Below, one piece after another: positions 1 through 9,720 of a stretch of DNA of 64,000 bases. The stretch comes from Planctomycetota bacterium (lineage in GTDB: Bacteria; Planctomycetota; MHYJ01; WSZJ01; JACPWG01). The stretch covers positions 24,323-88,322 of the forward strand of contig JACPWG010000110.1 of NCBI GenBank assembly GCA_016197205.1, in the 5' to 3' direction. The position numbers and the translations under genes are program-made. The notes below the pieces were generated by a model, which was given only the letters and a program-made list of their open reading frames with translations, had not been told where the DNA came from and did no database searches. The first letter of the stretch is position 1, and every line of letters begins with the position of its first letter.

Positions 1-16
1 GACGGACTTCCTGGCC

Positions 17-1837
17 ATGCGTAGCGATTATCTTCCTCATGTCCGGGAGCCCGAAGCTGCGCAGGCCGTCATGTGTTCGTATGGGGTTGAGGCGGAATTG
101 CTCGTTGAAGCCGATCCGAGCAATGCCGTCATCCTCCTGGAAAAGGCATGGCGTGTCTACGAGAAAGCTAGCCCAAGGTGGGAGGACACCGAGTTTGAAG
201 CCGCGTCGGAGGCCGCGATATCCCTCATCAACAAGGGAGTCGCCCTCGGGAAGCTCAACCAACCCGCCGAAGCGGTGAAGGCCTACGACGAGGTGGTCAG
301 CCGGTTCGGAGAGCGACCGGAGGCCGCCCTGGCGGAGCAGGTGGCCAACGCCCTCGTCAGGATGGGAGTCACCCTTGGGAACCTGAACCAACCCGTCGAA
401 GAGGTGAAGGCCTACGACGAGGTCGTGCGCCGGTTCGGCGAGCGATCGGAGGCCGCCGTGGCGGAGCACGTGGCCGAGGCCCTTTTCAACAGGGGAGTCG
501 TCCTCGGGAAGCTCAACCAACCCGGCGAAGAGGTGAAGGCCTACGACGAGGTGGTCAGCCGATTTGGAGAGCGACCGGAGGCCGCCCTGGCGGAGCAGGT
601 GGCCATGGCCCTCGTCAACAAGGGAGTCGCCCTCAGGCAGTTCAACCAACCCGCCGAAGAGGTGAAGGCCTACGACGAGGTCGTTCGCCGGTTCAGCGAG
701 CGATCGGAGGCCGCCCTGGCGGAGCACGTGGCCAGGGCACTTTTCAACAAGGGAGTCGTCCTCGGGCGGCTCAACCAACCCGCCGAAGCGGTGAAGGCCT
801 ACGACGAGGTCGTTCGCCGGTTCGGAGAGCGACCGGAGGCCGCCCTGGCGGAGCAGGTGGCCGAGGCCCTCGTCAACAAGGGAAGCACCCTCGGGCAGCT
901 CAACCAACCCGCCGAAGCGGTGAAGGACTTCGACGACGTCGTTCGCCGGTTCGGAGCGCGACCGGAGGCTGCCCTGGCGACGCAGGTGGCCATGGCCCTC
1001 GTCAACAAGGGAATCGCCCTCGGGGAGCTCAAGCAACCCGGCGAAGTGGTGAAGGCCTGCGACGAGGTCGTTCGCCGGTTCGAAGAGCGACCGGAGGCCG
1101 CCCTGGCGGAGCAGGTGGCCAAGGCCCTCGTCAACAAGGGATTCACCCTCGGGGAGCTCAAGCAACCCGTCGAAGAGGTGAAGGCCTACGACGAGGTCGT
1201 GCGCCGGTTCGGAGAGCGACCGGAGGCCGACGTGGCGGAGCAGGTGGCCGCTGCCCTTTTCAGCAAGGGAGTCGTCCTCGGGAAGCTCAACCAACCCGCC
1301 GAAGAGGTGAAGGCCTACGACGAGGTCGTTCGCCGGTTCGGCGAGCGATCGGAGGCCGCCCTCGCGGAGCCGGTGGCCAAGGCCCTCGTCAACAAGGGAA
1401 TCACCCTCGGGGAGCTCAACCAACCCGGCGAAGGGGTGAAGGCCTACGACGAGGTCGTTCGCCGGTTCGGGGAGCGACCGGAGGCCGACTTGGCAGAGCA
1501 AGTGGCCAAGGCCCTCGTAGAAATGAGTGCCGCGATGGCGCAGATGGGGCAGCTTGCAGCAGCGGTCGCGGCGGTGGACAACCTCGTGGCTCGCTACGGG
1601 ACACGCGCTGAAGATGCGCTGAAAAAGTGCGTCGCTTTGGCAACCCAACTGAAGTGCAAGATTCTCCGATTGCGCGCAACGGCCGACGCCGCTGAAGGCT
1701 CACCGAAGGAGAGGAGGAAGGCGAGAAGGGAAGCTCCTGCGCGCCAATCTCGCGAGCCCGGTGCGAAGGGCAACCGCCCACAACGATCGCCCTCGACAGG
1801 TCGATCCCCACGACGCCGAGGGAAGCGCGCTCCCTGA
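17..1837 (+). CDS. tandem TPR repeat protein (5' end may lie outside the window)
   Basis: A protein of at least 606 residues made almost wholly of helical repeats. Ten successive 43-residue units share the core KAYDEVVRRFGERPEAALAE, the layout of the longer tetratricopeptide variants, and act as a protein-binding scaffold. About 60 residues of non-repeat helix precede them. The last 45 residues are strongly basic (KERRKARREAP, RSPRRRGKR) and could bind nucleic acid or acidic partners. No signal peptide or membrane segment is seen, so it is probably cytoplasmic. The frame is open from base 2 upstream of the ATG at 17, so the true start may lie outside the window and a preceding domain cannot be excluded. 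No partner is identifiable. Confidence 0.8.
   Translation: MRSDYLPHVREPEAAQAVMCSYGVEAELLVEADPSNAVILLEKAWRVYEKASPRWEDTEFEAASEAAISLINKGVALGKLNQPAEAVKAYDEVVSRFGERPEAALAEQVANALVRMGVTLGNLNQPVEEVKAYDEVVRRFGERSEAAVAEHVAEALFNRGVVLGKLNQPGEEVKAYDEVVSRFGERPEAALAEQVAMALVNKGVALRQFNQPAEEVKAYDEVVRRFSERSEAALAEHVARALFNKGVVLGRLNQPAEAVKAYDEVVRRFGERPEAALAEQVAEALVNKGSTLGQLNQPAEAVKDFDDVVRRFGARPEAALATQVAMALVNKGIALGELKQPGEVVKACDEVVRRFEERPEAALAEQVAKALVNKGFTLGELKQPVEEVKAYDEVVRRFGERPEADVAEQVAAALFSKGVVLGKLNQPAEEVKAYDEVVRRFGERSEAALAEPVAKALVNKGITLGELNQPGEGVKAYDEVVRRFGERPEADLAEQVAKALVEMSAAMAQMGQLAAAVAAVDNLVARYGTRAEDALKKCVALATQLKCKILRLRATADAAEGSPKERRKARREAPARQSREPGAKGNRPQRSPSTGRSPRRRGKRAP
227..1516 (+). repeat. ten tandem 129-bp coding repeats
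   Basis: The hexamer GTGAAG of the unit recurs at 275, 404, 533, 662, 791, 920, 1049, 1178, 1307 and 1436, exactly 129 bp apart each time. Units are very similar at the DNA level, third positions included, which points to recent amplification or gene conversion rather than ancient repeat divergence. Confidence 0.9.
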
Positions 1838-2054
1838 CCTGTTTCCCTGGAGCTGCGCCCGCACCCTACGGGCTCGGTGATTTCCACCCGGATTGTCCCG
1901 TCGGTGCAGGGCGGAAGACCTGCACCACAAGGGCTCGTGGCCGGAGGAAGGGAAACACCGGGAAGTTCGCCCCTTCCCGTGCTCGGGCACCGGATGCTCC
2001 TTTTCGCAAGGGGCGAATGCTCCATCCCTCCGCGGAAGAGCTGCCCGCTCCGGG

Positions 2055-3029
2055 TTACGGTCCGAGAATCTTCCACCGATCCATCGGCGTGGTGTAGGCC
2101 ATTCCTGCAAGTAGGGGGACCATCCCCCCTCCATCGGACCGAGTGGGTGACTGACGTGCCGCCTCCAGAGTGGCTAGAAGCGGCCCCTGAATCTTGTAAT
2201 CGAACGACTCCAGCATGGCCCCGACCCGTCGCGACAGTACTGCCGAACCGATTGCGGCGAGATATTCCACGAGCCGCTTCTCGTCGAGGCGACCCAGCCC
2301 TTCCGACCAAGCCTCGAACACGGTCTCGGGTCCCCCGCACTGGAACGGGCGGGAAAGCGTGTCGAGGAGCGTCTGTTCGAGGGTCGTGATGCAGTACCGG
2401 GATCGTGCGCTCAAGTCCCGCGTCTGGATTCCCGGCATCCTGGAACTCAACCGCTTCGAGACGTAGTAGCAGGTCTCTTGGTACGAAAAGGCGGGTTTCC
2501 CCAGGGGGTTCGGCGGAGCGCGTGGCGCTCGCGTCGAGGGCGCGGGCTCCTCCGTTTCCACCCTGCGGATCGGCGACCGCTGCAGCTCAGCGACGTGGTG
2601 GTGGCTCGGGATCCGGCGGGTGAGTGCATGGAAGGAAACCGCGCTGAAAAAGCAGACGACGCCCGCGGGTCGGTAGGAGAGGAGGAGCTCGAACGGATGC
2701 ACCTCGGCCTCGGCCGCGCCTGCGAGGTCGAGCACGAAGAACTCGTCCGTCCGAGTCGTGCCGTCGCTATGCTGGACTGCGACTGGAGACGCGAAGCCGA
2801 CGCGAACAAGCCAGTCCAGGAGGTCCCGCTTCGGCATCAGCCCCGCTGCCACCGCGTCGGCAGGGCTCAACCTTGCGCGGATCTCTCCGAAGAGGCGAAA
2901 CAAATTCGTTCGGGTCCAGCAGCGGACAGTGGGCCAGGCTGCGGTGGGCTTTGCGAGGGAAAGGGTGAGCTCGCGGAGGAACCGGTCGCGGCCAAGTTGG
3001 GCATTGTGTGGGTTGCTGGGGGTGCCCAT
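2055..3029 (-). CDS. AbiEi-like antitoxin / transcriptional regulator
   Basis: 324 residues. The N-terminal half fits a winged-helix region (LLDWLVRVGF). The middle and end carry a pattern typical of AbiEi-type proteins: YYVSKRL, then RDLSARSRYCITTLEQTLLDTL, then GGPETVFEAW, resembling the 'TxEQTLLDxL...GGxExV' core of the family. AbiEi proteins are antitoxins and autorepressors of type IV toxin-antitoxin loci that bind inverted repeats in their own promoter. No AbiEii-type nucleotidyltransferase toxin lies beside it, so this may be an orphan regulator. The start at 3029 has AGGT about 8 bases upstream. It reads away from a large palindrome holding its likely promoter (3040-3115). Family assignment is from motif recall, without a search. 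Confidence 0.6.
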   Translation of the reverse strand: MGTPSNPHNAQLGRDRFLRELTLSLAKPTAAWPTVRCWTRTNLFRLFGEIRARLSPADAVAAGLMPKRDLLDWLVRVGFASPVAVQHSDGTTRTDEFFVLDLAGAAEAEVHPFELLLSYRPAGVVCFFSAVSFHALTRRIPSHHHVAELQRSPIRRVETEEPAPSTRAPRAPPNPLGKPAFSYQETCYYVSKRLSSRMPGIQTRDLSARSRYCITTLEQTLLDTLSRPFQCGGPETVFEAWSEGLGRLDEKRLVEYLAAIGSAVLSRRVGAMLESFDYKIQGPLLATLEAARQSPTRSDGGGMVPLLAGMAYTTPMDRWKILGP

Positions 3030-3039
3030 CGTTGCGACC

Positions 3040-3115
3040 TTACTTGACGTGCCTGGCGACTTGAGCTATGCTTGCACATGCAAGCATAGCTCAAGACGCC
3101 AGGCACGTCAAGTAA
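3040..3115. promoter_or_regulatory. 76-bp palindrome with two symmetrical promoters
   Basis: Left arm 3040-3076 and right arm 3079-3115 are complementary over 37 positions with one mismatch (A3059/A3096) and a 2-base centre. Each arm carries a TTGACG -35 and, 17 bases on, a TATGCT -10: 3044-3049 with 3067-3072 on the plus strand, and 3106-3111 with 3083-3088 on the minus strand. The minus-strand promoter would start transcription near 3076, about 47 bases before the AbiEi-like start codon. The symmetry suits an autoregulatory operator, or a cruciform. Confidence 0.75.
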
Positions 3116-3197
3116 ATGCACCACATTCCTAGCCAGAAACGGTTGTTGCAAGAGCAGAAAGGAAAAAGTAAACCACTTGCACTGTCCTGACCCGTCC

Positions 3198-6178
3198 TCA
3201 CCGCCGCCGCAGCGCCTGCTCGAATTCCGGCGTCGTCAGGTACGCCGCGAACGCCGGGTCGTGCCGCGCGAAGTCCGCATGCGGCTCGAACCCGAGCCGC
3301 ACGCACTCGCCGAGCAGCTCCAGGGCGCGTGCCCGGTCGCCCGCCAGCGCGGCGTGCTGGGCGAGGAAATACTGCGGCATCCCCCCGGCCGGCGCGCGGC
3401 GCGCCCCCTCCGCGAGGTCGGCCCGCGCGCGCTCCAACTCCCCCTTCTGCGCCAGCGCCGACCCACGCACCGAGTACATCACCGCGAACTCCGGATTTCG
3501 CGCCAGCGCCGCCTCCGCGTGCGTCAGTGCGCGGTCCCACTCCCGGCGCGTGTAGTACCACACCGCCGCGACCGCCTGGCACGCCGCGTCCTCCGGCGCC
3601 GAGCCGACGATCCGCTGCAGGATGGGCTCCACGAATTGCGCCGCCGCCTTCGATTGAGTGAGGACCTGGTCCGTGGACGCGAAGAGGTTCATCGACGCCG
3701 CCGGGTCGATTTCGAACGCATGTCCGTAGTCCCGAAAAAACCCCTCGATGTGGGCCGAGGACAACTGGCTCTCCCCTCGCAAGGTCAGTAGGACCGCGGA
3801 CCGCGGCGCCTCCTCGAGACCCCGGCCGAAGTACTCGGTCGCGGCATCCTGTTGCGAACCGCGGCTGAAAAACCGGCCGAGGTTCAAGTACTCCTGAGCC
3901 GTCCGCGCGTCGGGCCGCGCCCGCCTGGCGCGTGAGTCCGACGCCCGCGCCTCTTCCTCACGTCCCAGGGCGCGAAGGCACTCGGCGCGCCGGACGTGGA
4001 GCACGGTAAGGTCCGGCGCCTGTCCCATTGCCCTCCCCAGCGCCTCCAAAGCGCCGAGCCCGTCGCCGCTCGCGAGCCGCGCCCGCGCGGCCAGCTCCAG
4101 CGGGCGCGGGTCCTCGGGCAGCAGGAACGCGGCTGCGTCCGCGTCGGCGAGCGCTTCCTTGTCGTCCCGCAGTCGCGTCACGTCCAGCCGGACGCGCGCG
4201 CGCCGCAGGTACGCGTCGGCGCGGTAGGGGTTCCGCCGCAGGGCCATCGTGCACTCCGCGAGCACCCGGTCGAATTGCCCCACCATCCACAGCGCCCGCG
4301 CCTGCTCAAGCGAGGCGCCGCCGACGTGCGGCCGGCCCCGTTGAAAGGCCTGCGCGGCCTTCACCATCTTCACGCCCGTCCACTCCATCGCGTCCCCCGA
4401 GAGTCGGCGGTCGATCGCGAGATGAAACGCGTCCCACATCGCGGCGATGCGCGCGAGCGTGATCCCCTCCACCTCGGTGTCCTTGGCCAACCGCTCGCAG
4501 ACGTCGTGCTCCGCGCGCGCCGCGCTCCATTCGCGGCACCGCGTGAGGACGTGCGCGCGGCAGCCATGCGCCTCGCAATTCGCAGCGTCGGCGGCGATCG
4601 CCTCGTCCGCCCGCGCCAGCGCCGTCGCGAGGTCCTCCTTCCGCAGCGCCACCGCCGCCAGTCCGGCGAGAGGGTCGGCCGGATTGTCGAGGGCGTCACG
4701 CGCGGCCTCGAAGTCCTCCTCCGCCCCCAGGTCGCCGCGGCCGAGTCGGAGCCAGCCGCGGAGCGCGAGCGCTTCGCCGCACGACGGCGCCAGGACGAGC
4801 GCCCGGTTCACGGCCTCCAGCGCCGCCCCCGGGTCCGCCGCGTAGCGTGCCTCCCGCAGCGCCGGCCGCGGATCGTTTTGCGCGCGGCCGGCGGCCAGCT
4901 TGCAGTCCTCGATCGCGGTCTCGTCAGCGTGCTCGGCCGCCGCCCCCTCGGCCGCCGGATCGACCGAGAAGGCGTGGCGCGCCCGCGCCCGCTCCAGGAG
5001 CGACTCGACGCCGGTCGCGTCCCGACGCACCGCTTGCGTGAAGTCACGTTCGGCCTCGACAAATCGGCCCGCCCGCGCATGGAGCCGCCCCCGCTCGAGG
5101 TATGCGCGTCCGCAGTCGATGTCCGCCTCCAGCGCCGCGTCGAGCGATCGACGCGCGCCCCCCTCGTCCCCCTTCGCCGCCAGGCTCACGCCTTCCCCGC
5201 ACAGGGCCGACGCGCGGTGCGCTCGCGAGGTGGCGCTTTCAAGGGCGGCGGCGAAGTCCTCGAGCGCACTGGCCGGCAGCCCCTGCTCGACCAGCACCCA
5301 CCCGCGCTCGATCCGCACCGCGTCGTTTCGACGATCCACTTCCACCGCGCGATCGAGGTCCGCGAGGGCCGCCTTGCCGTCCCCTTCGCGGTGGAAGAGG
5401 CGCGCGCGTTCCAGGAGCGCCGCCAACGACCGCGGCTCGCTCTGGAGCGCGCGGTCGAGCTCGGCGCGCCCCTCGGCCGACTTTCCCCGGGCAACCAGGA
5501 TCCGCGCCCTTCGCACCCGGGCCTCGGCGAGGTCCGGTCGCTTCGCACGGTCATCCGCTGCTCGCTTTCGGAGAGTTGCTTCCCCAGGCCGAAATCGGAG
5601 ATGTACGGGCGCCCGCTCTTGTCCAAGAGAATGTTGGCGGGCTGGACGTCCCGATGGATCACTCCGGTCTGGTGCGCCGCGTGAAGCGCGAGCGCGACGT
5701 CGCGCAGGATCCCGATAAATCGTCGCGTGGGCATGCCGGTGCGCGCGGACTCGAGGCTCTCCCCTTCGACGAAGTCCATCGTGAAGAAGTGGCGCGCCCC
5801 TTCGGAGCCGACGTCATGGACGGGGACGATGTTGGGGTGGCGGAGCGCCGCCGCCGAGCGGGTCTCGCGGAGGAAGCGCTCCACGTCGGTCTTGCTCGGC
5901 GTGGAGTTCGGCAGAAGCGTCTTGAGCGCGACGATCCGCTTCAGCTCCGTGTCCCACGCCTTGTAGACCACGCCCATGCCGCCGCGACCCCGAACGCGCG
6001 CCCGCGATGGTAAGCGCCCGCGCAAAAATAACTGCGCAGACTCGGACCTCGAGGCTCCTGGGGGCGCGGCCCTCTGGGCCGCGCTGCGCGGGCCGGAGGC
6101 CCGCGCCCCCAGGCATCTGTCGATCCACGAAACTGTAAAGTAATTCTTGCGCGGGCGCTAACCGGCCTCGACGTTCAT
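3198..6178 (-). pseudogene. decayed Ser/Thr kinase-TPR gene
   Basis: The kinase N-lobe and catalytic loop are readable at about 5990-5550: GRGGMGVVYKAWD, ALKTLLP, HRDVQPANILLD (usually HRDVKPAN) and ISDFGLG. After SEQRMTV, near 5550, the expected activation segment, C-lobe and membrane helix are absent, and the sequence runs straight into TPR repeats in another frame (open for about 770 codons down to 3198). That implies a deletion plus frameshift. The 5' end is split by a 145-bp inserted element at 6014-6158. Upstream of it, an ATG at 6178 followed by NVEAG would join the kinase if the insert and one small frameshift were undone. The kinase cannot be functional; the TPR part might still be translated. 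The intact neighbour at 6352 shows the ancestral layout. Confidence 0.8.
6014..6158 (+). mobile_element. MITE-like element, copy 1
   Basis: A 145-bp non-coding element. It begins GCGCCCGCGCAA and ends TTGCGCGGGCGC, with inverted repeats extending about 20 bp, and is flanked by a direct TAA on each side (6011-6013 and 6159-6161). The interior is a long GC-rich hairpin. It differs from copy 2 (18547-18691) at only two positions. It lies in the 5' part of the decayed kinase gene. No transposase is in the window. Confidence 0.85.
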
Positions 6179-6351
6179 GGGCAAGCGCCGCGAGACCGGT
6201 CCCCCTCCTGCAGGCCGGCCGCCGCGGAAGCCGCACCCGCGCGCTTTTCCTGGCCCGGCCGCCGCGCCCGGCCTACAATGGGGCCGGCGTGTGACCCGGG
6301 CCTTGCGGCGTGCGGGGCCGGCACCCGCCCTTCTCCCCGAGGGCGAGTACC

Positions 6352-9300
6352 ATGGGGGTGGAGCCCGAGAAACGGGAAGGCGAGTCCCCGCGACCGTCCG
6401 CCCCGATCAGCGGTCCCCCGCCCACCTTGCCCGGGCTGGACGGTCCGCCCTCTCTCTCTGCCTCCTCACCGCCGCCACCGCCCCCTCCCCCGGACCCCAC
6501 CCTCGCCGCCTCCGGTCCGTGGGCGGCTGGAGGCAGCGGGGCGCGCGCCGCCGGCGCGGATTCCGCCGCCCTCCCTTCCCTCGCTCCCCAGGGCGGCCAA
6601 GCTCATGACGGCCACGCCCACGACGGCATGCCCACCCTCCCCGCCGGCGCCTCCTTCGGCCGCTACCGCCTCGAGCGCGAGCTGGGACGCGGCGGCATGG
6701 GGCTGGTCTTCCTCGCGTGGGACGATGAGCTGCGCCGCCAGGTCGCGCTCAAAATGCTCCTGCCGCGCGCCGCCTCCGACGCCGTGTCGGTGGAGCGCTT
6801 CCTGCGCGAGGCGCGCGCGGCCGGCCGGCTGCATCATCCCGGCATCGTGCCCGTGCATGACGTCGGCGCGTTCGCCGGCCGCCCCTACTTCACGATGGAC
6901 TACGTCGCCGGCGAGAGCTTGGACCAGGCCCTGCCGCGGCTCGCCCCGCGCCGCTTTCTCGAAATCCTGCGCGACGTCGCCCTCGCCCTCCAGGCCGCCC
7001 ACGAGTCGGGGGTGGTCCACCGGGACGTCAAGCCCGCCAACGTCCTGCTCGACGAACAGGACCGCCCGTACTTGACCGATTTCGGACTGGCGAAGGAGGA
7101 CGCCGCGGCGAATCCCGCGCTCACCGTCGACGGCGCGCTCCTCGGCACGCCCCACTACATGTCGCCGGAGCAGGCGAACGGCCAGGCCGACCCGGTCGGG
7201 CCCGCGACCGACGTCTGGAGCCTCGGCGTGATCCTCTACGAGCACCTCGCGGGCCGCCTCCCGTTCCTCGGCGGGAAGACGGTGGAGATCGCGATGAACA
7301 TCCTCGCGCGCGAGCCGGAGCCGCCGTCGCGCGCGGCCGCGCAGCTCTCCCCGCCGCGTCGCGTGCACCGGGACCTCGAGACCATCTGCCTCACCTGCCT
7401 CGAGAAGGCCCCGGCGCGCCGCTACCCGAGCGCCGCCGCCTTTGCCGCGGACCTGGGGCACTTTCTCGAAGGGGAACCGATTCACGCCCGGCCGCCTTCC
7501 GTGGCGTGGCGGATGCGACGCTGGGCGGGCCGCCGGCCCGGCGCCCTCGCCGCGGTCGCGGTCCTCGTCGCGGCCGCGGCCGTGCTCGCCGTGCGCGCGG
7601 AGCGGTACCGCTCCGCCGGCCGCCTCTACTCGGATGCGAAATCCCGGCTCTCCGCGGCGCTCGCACTCTCACCGGACCAGGCGCAGCCGGCGGAATGGAC
7701 GCGCCGGGTCGGCGAGGCCCGGCTCGCGCTCGATCGGGTGCTTGCCGTGGACGCCGCGTACGCCCCCTGCCTCTACGATCGCGGGCTGGCGCGCGAAGCC
7801 GTCGGCGACGTCGCCGGTGCGGCGGAGGACTTTGAGGCGGCAACGCGTGCCGACCCGGCGCTGTCGGGAGCGGCCGACGCACTCGCGCGCTGCCTGGCGC
7901 GCCTGCCGGGCCGCGTGGACGAAGCCCGCCGGCTGCTCACGGACCGGGCGACGCGCCCGGGTGTGGACGCCGCGCTCGCGCGCGCTCGGCTCGCCCTGCT
8001 GGACGACAGGCCCGCGACCGCCGTTCTGGCGGCGCGCGAGGTCCTCGCCGCCGAGCCCGATCGGACCGAGGCCTTCGCGGTACTCTCCCATGCCTACAGG
8101 CTCGAACCGGAAAACATCGACGAAGTGCGCGCCCTCGCGGACATGGAACGCGCGGTCGCGCTCCGCCCCGGGGACGGCGCGGTCTACCACGCGCGCGCCC
8201 TGCTTCTCGCGCGTCGCCTGCGCCCGGGCGAAGCCCTCGCCGACCTCGAGCGCGCCGCCGCCCGCGGGCCCTCCGCCGAACTGGACGAGGCGCGCGCCGA
8301 CTCCCTCCTGCGGCTCAAGGACATCCCGGGGGCGCTCGTGCGAGCGGACGCCGAACTCGCCGCCGAACCTGGCCGGCCCAAGGCGCTCGCCCTTCGCGGC
8401 GTGGCGCTCCGCCGTCTCGGTCGCGAAGCCGAGTCCGTAGCCACGCTCGAGCGTCTCCTCGAGCTCGGCTCCCCCGACGCGCTCCGGTATGCGAGCGAGC
8501 ACGCGGAGCGCCTGTCCGGTCTTCCGTTGGCCCCCGATCGGTTCGCGGCCCTGGTGCAGGCGTTGTCCCCGATCGGACGCGGGTTCCGCGAGCTCGTGGT
8601 CCTGGCCGACCTCCGGCTCCGCGTGCGGGGCGTGCCGGAGGCCGGCCCGCTCACCGCGGAGCTCGTTCGGCGCTTCCCCGATCGGCCCGAGGCTTGGCTC
8701 GCGCGCGGGGAGTTTTACAGCAAGACCGGGCGACCGCGGCAGGCCTACGACGCCGCGGACCGGGCGATCCGCGTCGACCCCGAATTCCCGCTCGCGTACC
8801 ACCGCCGCGCGCAGTTCCTGCTCATGGTCTTCCAGTTCCATCCCGCGCTGGCCGATGCCGACCGCGCGCTCGTGCTCGCGCCCGCGTATCTGCCGGCCTT
8901 GCGCATGCGCGGGTCGCTCCGGCTCTTGACGCAGCGCGGCAAGGAAGCCGCCGCGGATTTCGCGGAGCTGGCGTTCCTGTCCGATTACGCCGCCCTCGAA
9001 ACGGACGTGGACTCCGTCCTCCGCGGCGCCAAGGACTTCGCCGGCCTCCAGGGCATCAAGCAATTGCTGGGGCCCATGCTGCCTCGCCTCCGGGACGAAG
9101 TGGGCGCATGCCTGGAGGACCGCGGCGCCGCGGCGCTGGCCTCGGGAGACGCGGAGTCCGCGCGTCGCGCCTTCACCTACGCCATGGTGACTGCGCCGGC
9201 GCGCGTCGGGCCCATGGTCGGACTCGCGCGCATGTACACGCTGAAGCGCGACGAGGGGGCCGCGTTCGAGTTCCTCGAGCGGGCGGAGCGCGCCGGGTGG

Positions 9301-9429
9301 CGCGACGTGGACGCTCTGGCCACCGGGCCCGAGTGGGCCATCCTGCGCGAGACGCAGCGCTTTTCGGCGTTGCTCCGGCGCATGCGCGAGCAGGCCGGGA
9401 CAGCCGGCGTCGAAACCGGGAAACGGTAG
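6352..9429 (+). CDS. membrane-anchored Ser/Thr protein kinase with TPR domain
   Basis: 1025 residues. The first 100 are proline/alanine rich. A complete Hanks-type kinase domain follows (about 101-370): GRGGMG loop, ALKML lysine near 133, HRDVKPAN near 222, DFGLAK near 243, GTPHYMSPEQA activation segment and DVWSLGVILYE. One hydrophobic helix lies near 397-417 and TPR-like repeats fill the rest, so the kinase is probably cytosolic and the TPR part on the other side of the membrane. Such kinases are common in Planctomycetota and Myxococcota; the substrate is unknown. The start at 6352 is preferred over an upstream ATG at 6310 because GAGGGCGAG precedes it. It stands next to a decayed relative on the opposite strand. 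Confidence 0.9.
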   Translation: MGVEPEKREGESPRPSAPISGPPPTLPGLDGPPSLSASSPPPPPPPPDPTLAASGPWAAGGSGARAAGADSAALPSLAPQGGQAHDGHAHDGMPTLPAGASFGRYRLERELGRGGMGLVFLAWDDELRRQVALKMLLPRAASDAVSVERFLREARAAGRLHHPGIVPVHDVGAFAGRPYFTMDYVAGESLDQALPRLAPRRFLEILRDVALALQAAHESGVVHRDVKPANVLLDEQDRPYLTDFGLAKEDAAANPALTVDGALLGTPHYMSPEQANGQADPVGPATDVWSLGVILYEHLAGRLPFLGGKTVEIAMNILAREPEPPSRAAAQLSPPRRVHRDLETICLTCLEKAPARRYPSAAAFAADLGHFLEGEPIHARPPSVAWRMRRWAGRRPGALAAVAVLVAAAAVLAVRAERYRSAGRLYSDAKSRLSAALALSPDQAQPAEWTRRVGEARLALDRVLAVDAAYAPCLYDRGLAREAVGDVAGAAEDFEAATRADPALSGAADALARCLARLPGRVDEARRLLTDRATRPGVDAALARARLALLDDRPATAVLAAREVLAAEPDRTEAFAVLSHAYRLEPENIDEVRALADMERAVALRPGDGAVYHARALLLARRLRPGEALADLERAAARGPSAELDEARADSLLRLKDIPGALVRADAELAAEPGRPKALALRGVALRRLGREAESVATLERLLELGSPDALRYASEHAERLSGLPLAPDRFAALVQALSPIGRGFRELVVLADLRLRVRGVPEAGPLTAELVRRFPDRPEAWLARGEFYSKTGRPRQAYDAADRAIRVDPEFPLAYHRRAQFLLMVFQFHPALADADRALVLAPAYLPALRMRGSLRLLTQRGKEAAADFAELAFLSDYAALETDVDSVLRGAKDFAGLQGIKQLLGPMLPRLRDEVGACLEDRGAAALASGDAESARRAFTYAMVTAPARVGPMVGLARMYTLKRDEGAAFEFLERAERAGWRDVDALATGPEWAILRETQRFSALLRRMREQAGTAGVETGKR

Positions 9430-9448
9430 CGCGGAAAAGCTGCGCGAT

Positions 9449-9595
9449 GCGCCCGCGCAAGAATTACTTTACCATTTCGTGGATCGACCGATGCCTGGAG
9501 GCGCGGGCCTCCGGCACGCGCGGCGCGGCCCAGAGGGGCGCGCCCCCCCCGGAGCCTCGAGGTCCGCATCTGCTAAGTTTTTTTTGCGCGGGCGC
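9449..9595 (-). mobile_element. MITE-like element, copy 3
   Basis: A 147-bp relative of the elements at 6014 and 18547 in inverse orientation, with the same GCGCCCGCGCAA termini but more internal change. The flanks are GAT and TAT, so the target duplication is imperfect or has mutated. It sits 19 bp beyond the kinase stop codon, where its internal hairpin could serve as a transcript end. Confidence 0.8.
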
Positions 9596-9602
9596 TATCC
9601 TC

Positions 9603-9631
9603 TTGCCTTCCCCCCTCCGCGCGGGTAGACT
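9603..9631 (+). promoter_or_regulatory. probable sigma70-type promoter for the DUF1622 gene
   Basis: TTGCCT at 9603-9608, a 17-base spacer and TAGACT at 9626-9631, about 90 bases before the start codon at 9721. Found by eye only. Confidence 0.45.
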
Positions 9632-9720
9632 TCCCCCGCCGCGGCCGGCTGTGCCCGAAGCACCGGCGGCCCTCACTCCATGGCTGACTCGCGGACTCCG
9701 CAGGATTGGGAGGTTGTCGA

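Noticed and set aside
227..1516. CRISPR array or other non-coding tandem repeat
   Set aside because: The repeats have no unique spacers, keep one open frame and encode TPR helices.
3996..5684. 562-codon plus-strand open frame
   Set aside because: It lies opposite the TPR frame in very GC-rich DNA, is dominated by Arg and Pro, has no ribosome site and no recognisable domain.
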